From contig NZ_CP133017.1 of NCBI RefSeq assembly GCF_030866765.1, positions 4,694,001 to 4,758,000 on the forward strand: a DNA stretch of 64,000 nucleotides. Direction: 5' to 3'. Below, piece by piece: positions 9,520 to 17,591 of the stretch; position 1 is the first letter of the stretch, and each line of letters begins with the position of its first letter. This DNA is from Paenibacillus silvisoli (GTDB taxonomy: Bacteria; Bacillota; Bacilli; Paenibacillales; Paenibacillaceae). The notes under the pieces are model-generated. The model made no database searches, was not told the origin of the DNA, and saw only the letters and a program-made list of their open reading frames with translations. Both the position numbers and the translations under genes were made by a program.

Positions 9520-9563
9520 TGATAATCAATCTCATTATAAGCCCGATGGAGGAGAGCCGTAAA
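9520..9563 (-). promoter_or_regulatory. efeO promoter with Fur box
   Basis: Read on the minus strand: -35 TTTACG (9563-9558), 18-base spacer, -10 TATAAT (9539-9534), directly followed by TGAGATTGATTATCA (9534-9520). The last matches the 7-1-7 Fur consensus TGATAATNATTATCA at 12 of 14 defined positions, with one half perfect. Its position over the transcription start predicts iron repression of the efe operon. Confidence 0.8.
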
Positions 9564-9598
9564 GCATTCTTGTGAACTAGTTATTGGCAGCGATGGAT

Positions 9599-9635
9599 AA
9601 AAAAAAACGACTGACGCATGAAACGTCAGCCGTTT
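9599..9635 (-). terminator. Terminator-like hairpin facing the minus strand
   Basis: AAACGACTGACG (9605-9616) pairs with CGTCAGCCGTTT (9624-9635) with one mismatch, and the minus strand ends in a long T-run. The nearest minus-strand gene upstream ends at 10091, about 450 bases away, so either that transcript is long or a short RNA ends here. Confidence 0.6.
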
Positions 9636-9695
9636 ATTTAGTTCATAAGACCCGGTTCGGATATTTAATTGACCTGTCATGCTTTCGTGCATACG

Positions 9696-9881
9696 CTAAC
9701 GGTTGCCACGTAGGCTATTTTGCCGCAAATGGCCCGAATTGCAATGCTAACGGTTCTCAGAGAGGCTATTTGGCGTTTGGAGCAGCGAATTGTTCCGATT
9801 CGGGCCAAATAGCCGCGCTGGCAACCGTTAGAAAATAAAAAGAGCTGATTTTTCGTAAATAAGCGCAGCAGCAACCGTTAG
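9696..9881. repeat. Intergenic repeat block with paired TAACGGTT / AACCGTTA sites (copy 1)
   Basis: Non-coding block with CTAACGGTT at 9696 and 9747 and the inverted AACCGTTAG at 9823 and 9873, spaced 51, 76 and 50 bases. The two inner sites extend into a long imperfect hairpin: GGCTATTTGG near 9764 pairs with CCAAATAGCC near 9805. A block with the same order and spacing is at 59567-59750. Short open frames here lack ribosome binding sites and family signals. The rest of 9541-10090 holds no gene that I can see. Confidence 0.75.
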
Positions 9882-9923
9882 CGTTTACGATGTCGACAAT
9901 TCCGCCTACCTCTACAATCTGAT

Positions 9924-9953
9924 CGTCTAACGGACACCCATGTCCGTTAGACG
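9924..9953. repeat. Perfect 13-bp inverted repeat
   Basis: CGTCTAACGGACA (9924-9936), loop CCCA, TGTCCGTTAGACG (9941-9953). It carries the CTAACGG/CCGTTAG core of the neighbouring block but has no T-run, so it is not a typical terminator. Confidence 0.8.
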
Positions 9954-10090
9954 TCCAAACGAGCTCCCCAACCGACAGGCTAACGCCCCGCACGCATGTT
10001 TGCAGCCAAATGCCCACCACTTAACTGACCATAACACGCTGTAGAAACACATTAGCCAGCCCCGGTCGCAACCTATCGCTTCAATACATG

Positions 10091-10849
10091 CTACTTCTTC
10101 TTCGCCGACAAATCGCCGTCAATGAAGCTCCCGATTTTCAGCAGCGCCTGCTGCTTCATCCGATCGGCTTCCGCCTGCGTCAACTGCTTGCCTTCCACGA
10201 GCGACTTGGCCTGCGCATCCAGGTCGGCCGTGATGGCGTCCAGCAGCTGATCGCGCGTAAACCCGCGCTCCTCGGCGATCGCGACAAGCGATTTGCCTTC
10301 GTCCATCAGCTTGCCATACTCCGCTTTCTCAAGGCTGAGCAGGTCGAGAACCGCTTTCATGTTCAGCCCCAGCTGATTGCCATTTCCTTTGTCCAGCTGC
10401 TCTGCAAGCGGCGTCGTGTAGATACGTTCCGCTTCGAGGCTGACTTTCTTCCGGACATTCGCCTTCTCTTCCGCCGTCAGCAGCTCCGTTTTGAGCTTGT
10501 CGCTCAGTCCGGCAAGCAGACGTTCAGCCAGCTGATCGATCAGAGGCTGAACATCGAGACCCTTCGCTTTCGCGATGTCCGCGAATGTCTTACCGTCCTT
10601 CATCGCCTGCCCGAGCGCTGCTTTGTCCAACCCAAGCTGCTTCATGACCGTTTGAATCGGGTCGACGCCGGCTTCTTTCTCGCCAGCCGCCGCCGCCTTC
10701 TTCTCCTTTTTGGCCAATTCAAGCTTGGCTGCCACGGCCGCGTTATCCGACTGTGCCGGTTCTTTGCCGCCCAGGCCATCCGCCGCATACGCGGATACCG
10801 GAATGGCGATAGCAAGCGCAAGAATAGCTCCTGTCAGCAGCTTCTTCAT
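10091..10849 (-). CDS. Exported protein with two helical repeats, function unknown
   Basis: A 252-residue exported protein. The signal peptide is MKKLLTGAILALAIAIPVSAYAA. The mature part is Lys/Ala/Glu-rich and contains two related modules: LGLDKAALGQAMKDGKTF..IAKAKGLD near residues 95-130 and LSLEKAEYGKLMDEGKSL..IAEERGF near 180-215. Modules of this kind (short helices around an 'A-x-x-x-G-K-S/T' turn) occur in exported Firmicute proteins, but I assign no function. ATG at 10849 follows AAGGAGGTG. It lies 51 bases downstream of a response regulator/kinase pair on the same strand and is probably co-transcribed, so it may be an output or partner of that system. Confidence 0.75.
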   Translation of the reverse strand: MKKLLTGAILALAIAIPVSAYAADGLGGKEPAQSDNAAVAAKLELAKKEKKAAAAGEKEAGVDPIQTVMKQLGLDKAALGQAMKDGKTFADIAKAKGLDVQPLIDQLAERLLAGLSDKLKTELLTAEEKANVRKKVSLEAERIYTTPLAEQLDKGNGNQLGLNMKAVLDLLSLEKAEYGKLMDEGKSLVAIAEERGFTRDQLLDAITADLDAQAKSLVEGKQLTQAEADRMKQQALLKIGSFIDGDLSAKKK

Positions 10850-10877
10850 CGATTGAAGCACCTCCTTCCTTTGAAGT

Positions 10878-10893
10878 CCCGCCTCTCGGCGGG
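10878..10893. other. Small GC-rich hairpin between kinase and exported-protein genes
   Basis: CCCGCC-TCTC-GGCGGG. It has no T-run; it could adjust the relative expression of the downstream gene or mRNA stability. Confidence 0.4.
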
Positions 10894-10900
10894 TACAGCT

Positions 10901-12244
10901 TCATTGTAGAGGCACATTCTGAAACGACTCTGAAAGGTTCGGCAGGCGGACATAAAAGGTTGTACCCGCTCCTTCCTGGCTCTCAACCCGAAGCTTGCCC
11001 TGATGCGCCAGCACGATCTGCTTGGCGATCGCCAGCCCCAACCCCATCCCTTCCGAGCGGCGGGTACGCGCTTGATCGAGCCGGTAAAACCGCTCGAAGA
11101 TGCCGCTCAAATGGGCTTTCGAGATGCCGATGCCGGTATCGGCGACGGTCATCGTCAATTCGCTAAGGCCAGCTTCCACGCCGATCGTTACCGTGCCGCC
11201 CTCCCGATTGTACTGAATCGCATTTTCGACCAATATAAAAGCAAGCTGCCTGATCCTCACTTCATCGCCATGCACGCACACGTCACCGGAGTCCAAGCCC
11301 TTACAGGCGATCCGTATTTGCTTGCCCGCCGCCAGCGGCTCCAGCTGCTCCACGACCTGCCTTATCGTATGGCTGAGCGAGAAGGTCGTCTTCATCAGCT
11401 CGATCCGTCCGTTATCGCTGCGGGCCAGCGTCAGCAGATTGTCGACCAAACGGATCAGATGGTGAATCTCTTTGCCCGATTTGGCCAGCACCCTCCGGTG
11501 AAAAGAAGGCAGCGCCTCCCGCTGCTCATTCAGCACCTCCATCGATGAACGCAAAATGCTAAGCGGCGTGCGCAGCTCATGCGACGCATCGGCCGTGAAC
11601 TGCTCCTGCCTCCGGTACGCTTGAACGATGGGGATCATCGCCCGGCCTGCCAGCAGATAGCCGGCGCCGGCGCCAAGCACCAGCATGGCTGCGGCAAAGC
11701 CGATGAACGCCCATCGCAATCGAGCCAGCAGAGCGACATCGTTAGTCACCTCCTGCGCGACGATGATCCTGTATGTTTCACTCGCGCCCGCATTGAACAG
11801 AATGCCGCCAACCCGGAACGTCCGGTCACCGGCATGCACATTGTCGAACGTGTTGTCCGGCGCGTCGAGGAGACTCGGCAGCAAGGAGGTCAGCGGGAAA
11901 TCCATGCTCAAGACGTTGTCCTTGCCCGAAGATTGAAGCAAAATGTCCCCCTTCGGACCGATCAGCCACGCCATTTGATTCAGCTGCAGCCCGCTCGGCG
12001 CGAAGGACGCGCTTAGCTTCTCGCGGTTCGCGAAGGCGTTCAGCAGCGTCTTCCATTTCGGGGAGCTCATCACATCGTTCAGCTCGGAAGCGTATTGCTT
12101 GCTGATCGAGAGAAGCTGATTATTTTGCGAGGCCGTAATCATGTGCTGTACCATCCAAAGCGCGAACAGAACCGTCAACGCCAAAATAATGCCGATCGTG
12201 ACCGAAAATTGGCGCGTCAACGCCGCCTGCGTCCGCTTAAACAT
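10901..12244 (-). CDS. Membrane sensor histidine kinase of an OmpR-type two-component pair
   Basis: A 447-residue sensor kinase. A first membrane segment lies near residues 14-35 and a second near 178-200, enclosing about 140 extracellular residues with a PAS/cache-like look. The HisKA box is FTADASHELRTPLSILRSS with His222. The ATPase domain has N box ILVENAIQYN, G1 DTGIGI and G2 GMGLGLAIAKQIV. ATG at 12244 overlaps the end of the upstream regulator gene by 8 bases, so translation is coupled; a GTG three codons earlier is an alternative. The partner is certainly the adjacent regulator; the signal is unknown. Confidence 0.92.
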   Translation of the reverse strand: MFKRTQAALTRQFSVTIGIILALTVLFALWMVQHMITASQNNQLLSISKQYASELNDVMSSPKWKTLLNAFANREKLSASFAPSGLQLNQMAWLIGPKGDILLQSSGKDNVLSMDFPLTSLLPSLLDAPDNTFDNVHAGDRTFRVGGILFNAGASETYRIIVAQEVTNDVALLARLRWAFIGFAAAMLVLGAGAGYLLAGRAMIPIVQAYRRQEQFTADASHELRTPLSILRSSMEVLNEQREALPSFHRRVLAKSGKEIHHLIRLVDNLLTLARSDNGRIELMKTTFSLSHTIRQVVEQLEPLAAGKQIRIACKGLDSGDVCVHGDEVRIRQLAFILVENAIQYNREGGTVTIGVEAGLSELTMTVADTGIGISKAHLSGIFERFYRLDQARTRRSEGMGLGLAIAKQIVLAHQGKLRVESQEGAGTTFYVRLPNLSESFQNVPLQ

Positions 12245-12944
12245 CGTCCTCACCGCCGGCCGGCGCGAGACGGTAGCCCGCGCCGTAGATGCTGTGGATA
12301 TATTTGACCGGATGAGGCTCGTCCACCTTCTTGCGCAGCAGCTTGACCGTCGCGTCCACCGTATTGAGCGTCACCTCGGCGCCTACGCCCCACACCTGAT
12401 CCAGCAGCTGCTCGCGGGAAAGCACATGCCCCGCATGCCGGATCAAGCAAGCGAGCAGCTGAAATTCGCGCCGGGTCAGCGTTATCGGCTCGCCGCCGCG
12501 CGTCACCTCGTGACGGTTCAGGTTCACGCTCAGCTCCCCCGCCTGAAGCGTCTCGGACTGGATCGCGCGCTCTTGCCGGCGGAACAAAGCGAGCAGCCGC
12601 GCTTCCAGCTCTTCGAACGCAAACGGCTTGATCATATAGTCATCCGCGCCTGCATGCAGACCTTCCACCCGATCCTGCACAGCGTCCCGTGCGGTAAGCA
12701 GTAATATCGGCGTATGGTCATCCCTTCTTCGCGCTTCCCGAACCAGCTCCATCCCCGTCGCCCCGGGGAGCATCCAATCCAGCACATAAGCGTCATACCG
12801 GCCCGGCCCCATCGCATCGCGCGCTTCCATCCCGTCCTTCAGCCAATCGACGACATGGTAGCGCCGCCGCAGCTGGTGCTCCGTCAGTTCCCCGAGCGTC
12901 TCGTCGTCCTCTGCCAATAGTATCCGCAACGTCAAATCCCCCAT
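12237..12944 (-). CDS. OmpR/PhoB-family response regulator
   Basis: A 235-residue regulator: receiver domain (acidic pair in AEDDE, phosphoacceptor Asp56 in VLDWMLPG, Lys in MIKPFAFEEL) and a winged-helix DNA-binding domain (TLTRREFQLLACLIRHAG, then LRKKVDEP and GAGYRL). It is the first gene of the regulator-kinase-exported protein cluster. The start is ambiguous: ATG at 12944 has little ribosome binding sequence, while TTG at 12929 lies 7 bases after GGGGGA and would begin right at the beta-1 strand. Confidence 0.93.
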   Translation of the reverse strand: MGDLTLRILLAEDDETLGELTEHQLRRRYHVVDWLKDGMEARDAMGPGRYDAYVLDWMLPGATGMELVREARRRDDHTPILLLTARDAVQDRVEGLHAGADDYMIKPFAFEELEARLLALFRRQERAIQSETLQAGELSVNLNRHEVTRGGEPITLTRREFQLLACLIRHAGHVLSREQLLDQVWGVGAEVTLNTVDATVKLLRKKVDEPHPVKYIHSIYGAGYRLAPAGGEDDV

Positions 12945-12996
12945 TTGCCCATAATGAAGGCATTATACCAGCCAAAGATGAAACAAAGCTGAAAAG

Positions 12997-14109
12997 TCAG
13001 CTCAGTATCCCGGTGCTCGTAATATGGACTTGAAACGTCGGCTTAATCGTGACGTCTTTATATTTTTCCTCCCAATCGACGCTCTTCCATAGCTTCGGAT
13101 AGCGGACTCTCAGATGCCTCCCGATGCCGAGCGCATCGCAGTTCGCTTTCTGCATCCGGTTCGTCACGACGGCCGCCTCCTTGTTCAGCCATTCGGCAAG
13201 CTCCCGATTAAGCTTCTCGCGGTCGATGCTGCGCTCAAGCTTGCTCGGGTAGCTGATGATCGAGCCGTAGAGATCCACCTTGATGAGACATTCTATTTTC
13301 CCAGTGCCCGGATCCGCTTTTACCTTCATGGACCGCTTCAGCTTGTTCGCTCCAAACGAAATCACGCGCTGCTGGACGGGGATGTTCATCACCGCTTGCT
13401 TTCCGATCGTGTTGTCCATCAACAGCAATATCGTGCCGTCCTCGCCCCTTAGCTTCACGCCGGTAAACCGGTCGCCGTTGAACAAGGCGATGTCGTTGAC
13501 GGATAGCGCTTTATCCCCTACTTTATGGATCATCGGTACGATCGGATCCTCGCCGGGCTCGGAAAACTGGCTCCATACCGTGAACAGCGTCTGATCCGGA
13601 ATGACGGTCTTGACAACCGCTCCGTCGAAAATCTGCTTGATCCCGAACGCAACCGGGCTATGCTCGATTGGTTCGAACGCGAGCACCTCGGCAGCTTCGC
13701 CGCTGCTGATCAGAATATTCGACCGCAAGTACCCTTTCGGATTTCGGTAAAACGATTCCAGCGAAGGCAGAATGCCCTTCTTGGCCAGCTTCTCGCCAAG
13801 AATAATGACATGCGTCTTGCTGGCTTCCAAGGTGCCTGGCATCATATTATCGATTTCTAACCCGATATTGCTCGTGGAATCCCCGATGGCATCCATCAAT
13901 TCATCTTTTACATCGAATTGCCCGCCGCCCTTACTTTCCAGGACGATCGCTCTGACCGTGCCATGAAAATGATTGTCATCGGTGATATCGATGCTAATCC
14001 CGTTGACCAGCTTCTTGCCGGTCAATTGTTGGACGTCCCAGCATCCTGTCAGGAGGAGGGAGATCATGCCGATGTTAGCCGCGAGCGCTGCGCTCCTTCT
14101 CATGCTCAT
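12997..14109 (-). CDS. Ger(x)C-family spore germination lipoprotein (operon 1)
   Basis: C subunit of a GerA-type nutrient germinant receptor, about 370 residues, anchored to the outer face of the spore inner membrane. The N-terminus MSMRRSAALAANIGMISLLLTGCWD is a lipoprotein signal with the TGCWD motif nearly universal in GerC proteins. The C-terminal part has the family ending: NRMQKANCDALGIG, then WKSVDWEEKYKDVTIKP. The ATG at 14109 overlaps the stop of the permease gene as ATGA and is preceded by GGTGAGG, so translation is coupled. It is the third gene of the first gerA-gerB-gerC operon. Confidence 0.92.
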   Translation of the reverse strand: MSMRRSAALAANIGMISLLLTGCWDVQQLTGKKLVNGISIDITDDNHFHGTVRAIVLESKGGGQFDVKDELMDAIGDSTSNIGLEIDNMMPGTLEASKTHVIILGEKLAKKGILPSLESFYRNPKGYLRSNILISSGEAAEVLAFEPIEHSPVAFGIKQIFDGAVVKTVIPDQTLFTVWSQFSEPGEDPIVPMIHKVGDKALSVNDIALFNGDRFTGVKLRGEDGTILLLMDNTIGKQAVMNIPVQQRVISFGANKLKRSMKVKADPGTGKIECLIKVDLYGSIISYPSKLERSIDREKLNRELAEWLNKEAAVVTNRMQKANCDALGIGRHLRVRYPKLWKSVDWEEKYKDVTIKPTFQVHITSTGILS

Positions 14110-15197
14110 AACGGCCTCACCTTCGCATTCCCGTTCGAAGGAACTAAGAACGAGCCCAGCCAGAGAAGGAACGGAACCCCGACAATCATCACGAGATAGC
14201 CGTATTCCAGCCATTTGCTGAAAAAGGTGATATCCTCCATAAGGCTTAAATACCAACCAGCCACAAATATGACGGTGCCGCTAAACGCGACGAGTCTGCG
14301 GTAAGCTCGCCGAGTCTTCGTAAGGCTTTTGCCGGCTATGGTCATGTACGAAACGATCGTGGCGGTCATCGGGATGATCCAGATCGTCAGGAAGATCAAA
14401 TCGATACGGTCAAACAGCTGGAACGCTATCCCTTTTAATATAAAAAGAACCGGTTCATTCATTTCCTGGAGCGCGCTTGGACTAAATCCGATCAAACAGA
14501 TCAACACAAAGTAGGTATAGAACAGCGTGACGAAAACATTGGCCAAAGAGATGGCCCGCAGCATCCCTTTCCGGTTGCCCTGTACCTGCGAGAAATAGAA
14601 CAATGAAACTTCGAAACCGAGCATGGAAAAGAACGTTTTTTCGCTCCCCTCCAGTATCGGCATCATTCCGGTTTGGCCGATCGGCAGCAAATTCGTTAGA
14701 TAGACTTCGTTTTCGAACGTGAAAATGCTGATAAAAACCAGCAGCACGAACAAAACGGAGGAAAGGACGAAAAAGCGCGCGATTATGCGAAGGTTATCGA
14801 CCGCTAAATATAAGCACGTCCCGACGATCAGCAGCAGCACGAGCCAGCTTGGCGTTAAAGGCAGCAACCAATTTTTCACCAACTGTACGTACAGCGTGCT
14901 CGCGTAAGCCGCAATCGCGAGGAAGAACGCAAAATAAACTGCGTTCACGGCCCGCCCTAAGTATGGCCCGAGCAGCCGGACCGCAATGCCGCTTAGGCTG
15001 TCATCCGGATATTTTTTGAGCAGCAGCCAATAAACGAGCAGGACCAGCTGTACGACGGCTCCGGCCAACAGAACAGAAATCCAGGAGTCTCCCTTCGCCG
15101 AGCTTTGAATTTTCGCGGGGAGCGACAACAAGCCGATGCCGATTTGCGTCTTTATGATCAGAAAAAACAGCTGGGATCTGGTGATCGTGATGTTCAA
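14106..15197 (-). CDS. GerB-family germination permease (operon 1)
   Basis: B subunit of a germinant receptor, about 363 residues with roughly ten membrane segments, of the amino acid/polyamine/organocation-like superfamily. The start ITRSQLFFLIIKTQIGIGLLSLP is the typical GerB opening. TTG at 15197 gives a TTGA overlap with the stop of the upstream gerA-type gene and lies 8 bases after GGTGG; GTG at 15209 is an alternative. It lies between the A and C subunit genes, all overlapping by 4 bases, so the three are made in coupled amounts. Confidence 0.9.
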   Translation of the reverse strand: MNITITRSQLFFLIIKTQIGIGLLSLPAKIQSSAKGDSWISVLLAGAVVQLVLLVYWLLLKKYPDDSLSGIAVRLLGPYLGRAVNAVYFAFFLAIAAYASTLYVQLVKNWLLPLTPSWLVLLLIVGTCLYLAVDNLRIIARFFVLSSVLFVLLVFISIFTFENEVYLTNLLPIGQTGMMPILEGSEKTFFSMLGFEVSLFYFSQVQGNRKGMLRAISLANVFVTLFYTYFVLICLIGFSPSALQEMNEPVLFILKGIAFQLFDRIDLIFLTIWIIPMTATIVSYMTIAGKSLTKTRRAYRRLVAFSGTVIFVAGWYLSLMEDITFFSKWLEYGYLVMIVGVPFLLWLGSFLVPSNGNAKVRPL

Positions 15198-16711
15198 GAG
15201 CGCTTCCACCTTCCAAGCAAAATCTGTTTCATCATGCTGCGTCCGTCATTGCCTGCATCCCGCTGCGTAACCCATAAAGGAATGCGGAGCAAAATATCCT
15301 TGATCGTGTCGTTGCGGCGGAACGGTCCAAACGGAGTGAAATACGGAACGCCTAACGTCTCGATTTTGCAGAGATGGATAAAGATCAGCATCAGCATGAT
15401 GGCGATGCCGAAGAAGCCGAGCACCGAAGCGGCCAGCATCATCGGAAAGCCCAGCACCCGCAGGCTCGTTCCGAATTCGTTGATCGGCGTGACGAAGGAG
15501 GCGATGGCGGTCAAGCCGATGACGACGATCATCGTATGCGAAACAAGCTGGGCTTCCACAACCGCCGTTCCGATGACCAAGCCCCCGACGATGCCTATGG
15601 TTTGCGAAACGGGCGTAGGAAGCCTAATGGCCGCTTCCTTCAGCAGCTCCAGCATCGTCTGCATGACAAGCGCCTCGACGAGCGGCGGAAGCGGCACGTA
15701 CGTGAGCGAAACCTTGACGGAATACAGAATGCCGATCGGCAGCACCTCCGAATGATAGGTGACCGTCGCGATATAGATGGCCGGCAGGCAAATGGCGAGC
15801 ACGAAGCTGATCAGCCGGATGAAGCGGAAGAACGACCCGATCAGCCAGCGGCTATTATAATCGTCCGGCGACTGATAAAAGGCGAAGAAGGTGATCGGCA
15901 GAATGAGCGCGCTCGGGTGGCCGTCCACGAGAACCGTGATTTTCCCTTCCGTCAAATACGATACCGTCCGGTCCGGCCGTTCGGTCTGCAGCGTTTGCGG
16001 AAAAGGCGACAGCGGATGCTCCTCGATCATTTCGTCGATATTGCCGACGGAGTACAAGTAGTCCAGATCGAGCGCGTTCAGCCGCCGCTCGCATTCCTGC
16101 ACAAGCTTCGGCTCCGCGGTGCCGTCCATATAGACCATTGCCACCTTCGTCTTCGTAACGCGCCCCATCGTAAAATATTTCACTTTGAACCGCGGATTTT
16201 TGAGCCGCTGGCGGAGCAAGTACAGATTCATGGTCAAGCTTTCGATGAACCCGTCATGCGCCCCTTTCACGACCTGCTCGTCTCTCGGCATTTGAATGTT
16301 GCGCGTAGTCGCTAGCTCGGCTTTCAGCAGCATCGCATCAGCGGCTTCTTCGCCTTGCTCCGGCAGAAGAACGCAGCAGCCTCCGAGCAGCCCTTCAATG
16401 ATCCCATGCAAATCCGCCAGCCGCTTCCCTTGGGTGGAGGCCAGAATCGCGGAAATATCCTCCGCGCTGCCGCCGGAACGAAGCAATGGCTGGATGATAG
16501 CCGATTGGATTGCGGTCTTATCGATTAACGCTTCTAAGTAGAGCATCGTATAGGCTTGCCGATGCAAGGAGAAGCGTTGCAAGACGAGATCTTCGGTATG
16601 CGAAAGATGACGCCGTATTTGCGCAATTCGCTCCTCGATCGTTCCGGCCAGCCGTTCCTCGATTTCGGGCTGCCTGACTCTGCTGCGGTTCCCTTTTTTG
16701 ATGCGGTACAT
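15194..16711 (-). CDS. GerA-family spore germination protein (operon 1)
   Basis: A subunit of a GerA-type germinant receptor, 505 residues. The N-terminal soluble half ends around FPQTLQTERPDRTVSYLTEGK, a stretch conserved in the family. The C-terminal half has five to six membrane segments with the diagnostic LPAIYIATVTYHSEVLPI and PTPVSQTIGIVGGLVIG motifs. Length fits the family (about 480-520). It is the first gene of the operon gerA-gerB-gerC on the minus strand. The N-terminus is unusually basic (YRIKKGNRSRVRQP). Ger operons are normally read by forespore sigma-G; I did not identify a convincing sigma-G box here. Confidence 0.93.
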   Translation of the reverse strand: MYRIKKGNRSRVRQPEIEERLAGTIEERIAQIRRHLSHTEDLVLQRFSLHRQAYTMLYLEALIDKTAIQSAIIQPLLRSGGSAEDISAILASTQGKRLADLHGIIEGLLGGCCVLLPEQGEEAADAMLLKAELATTRNIQMPRDEQVVKGAHDGFIESLTMNLYLLRQRLKNPRFKVKYFTMGRVTKTKVAMVYMDGTAEPKLVQECERRLNALDLDYLYSVGNIDEMIEEHPLSPFPQTLQTERPDRTVSYLTEGKITVLVDGHPSALILPITFFAFYQSPDDYNSRWLIGSFFRFIRLISFVLAICLPAIYIATVTYHSEVLPIGILYSVKVSLTYVPLPPLVEALVMQTMLELLKEAAIRLPTPVSQTIGIVGGLVIGTAVVEAQLVSHTMIVVIGLTAIASFVTPINEFGTSLRVLGFPMMLAASVLGFFGIAIMLMLIFIHLCKIETLGVPYFTPFGPFRRNDTIKDILLRIPLWVTQRDAGNDGRSMMKQILLGRWKRS

Positions 16712-16801
16712 GCCTTCACCACCCGCCGATTCTGCTTAGTTGCCATTATTATGCACAAGGCTGCACGTATTTATGGATATCCAAGAAAAATGCGGCATCG
16801 C

Positions 16802-16834
16802 AAAAAGGACAGGCGCCGCAGCGCCTGCCCTTTT
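16802..16834 (-). terminator. Rho-independent terminator downstream of the Hcp-like gene
   Basis: AGGACAGGCGC pairs with GCGCCTGCCCT around a CGCA loop. The minus strand ends in a T-run (A-run at 16802-16806). It separates the Hcp-like gene from the ger operon. Confidence 0.75.
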
Positions 16835-16862
16835 CGTATGCTATTGGCTTCGAAGTCTCGCT

Positions 16863-17414
16863 TTAAGCAGCCTTGTTCTGCTTCAGATCCCAGCCGCCCG
16901 TAATCGGTACGGACGCGCCTTTCGCATCGGTCATCAAGTAGGTCCACTTAACTTTGCTGTATCGGAGCGAAACCGCCTCGCTCGTGTCGCTGAACGAATA
17001 ACTGCTAATAAGCACGTCTTCTAGCTCGATCGTCAGGTACGGAGTTTGTCTCCCTTCCGCGCTGGAACGGAGGTAAACGAGCTTGCCCTTCGGAATATGT
17101 AGACCCTTCAGCGCATTCGTCATGATCGCAATCGAAGAAGCATCCGTCGCTTTCGTGATGGAAAGGTCCGAGAAGGTTACCTTGCCCGCTCCCGCTCCGC
17201 TGCCTGCGGCGGCCGCGCCTTGATTCAGGATCGAGAAAGAAGAACCGGTCAGTTCGATCCAGTTCTCGTAGCCTTTTAACGTGGACTCCCCTTTCATGCC
17301 GTCAAGCTGCAGCAAAATTTTGCCTGTACCTGCCGGCGCCGCGTTCGCCGAGAGGACACCGAACGTCATGGAAAGCAAGGCTGCGAGCAGAATAGCCGTA
17401 AGAAGCTTCTTCAA
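16863..17414 (-). CDS. Exported Hcp-like (type VI tube protein fold) protein
   Basis: A 183-residue protein with signal peptide MKKLLTAILLAALLSMTFGVLSANA. The mature part resembles the Hcp family: opening KILLQLDGMKGEST, the core GYENWIELTGSSFSI, the middle VTFSDLSITKATDASS and the close LEDVLISSYSFSDTSEAVSLRYSKVKW. True Hcp has no signal peptide and is secreted by the type VI machine, which Firmicutes lack. The family match is from recognition only. It starts at TTG after AAAGGAGTG and appears monocistronic, with its own terminator. Possible roles are a secreted ring-forming or surface protein; nothing nearby tells which. Confidence 0.7.
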   Translation of the reverse strand: MKKLLTAILLAALLSMTFGVLSANAAPAGTGKILLQLDGMKGESTLKGYENWIELTGSSFSILNQGAAAAGSGAGAGKVTFSDLSITKATDASSIAIMTNALKGLHIPKGKLVYLRSSAEGRQTPYLTIELEDVLISSYSFSDTSEAVSLRYSKVKWTYLMTDAKGASVPITGGWDLKQNKAA

Positions 17415-17530
17415 CCAAAATCACTCCTTTTAGAGTATGGATTGATACAAATCGTATCACACACCACATAGTATAGCGGCGCAGTCAGCCGTTGTATATA
17501 GTCCGAACGATGCTCCTTGAGGCAAAAAAA

Positions 17531-17576
17531 AAAGAGGTTGTCCCTTTCAGCCCTGTTGGCTTTTAGGGACAACCTC
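17531..17576 (-). terminator. Strong terminator of the zwf-tkt-fsa operon
   Basis: GAGGTTGTCCCT (17534-17545) pairs perfectly with AGGGACAACCTC (17565-17576), followed on the minus strand by a run of about ten T. Confidence 0.92.
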
Positions 17577-17591
17577 GTACGCTTGCTCGGT

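Noticed and set aside
9584-10020. Two or three frames of 65-84 codons in the intergenic repeat block
   Set aside because: They follow the inverted repeats, lack ribosome binding sites and resemble one another only through repeat sequence.
15374-16315. 313-codon plus-strand frame, very rich in Asp, His, Arg and Gln
   Set aside because: Antisense of the GerA-type gene; composition is typical of a reversed membrane-protein frame.
16863-17414. Evidence for a type VI secretion system
   Set aside because: Only a single exported Hcp-like protein is present; no sheath, baseplate, VgrG or ClpV genes are in the window.
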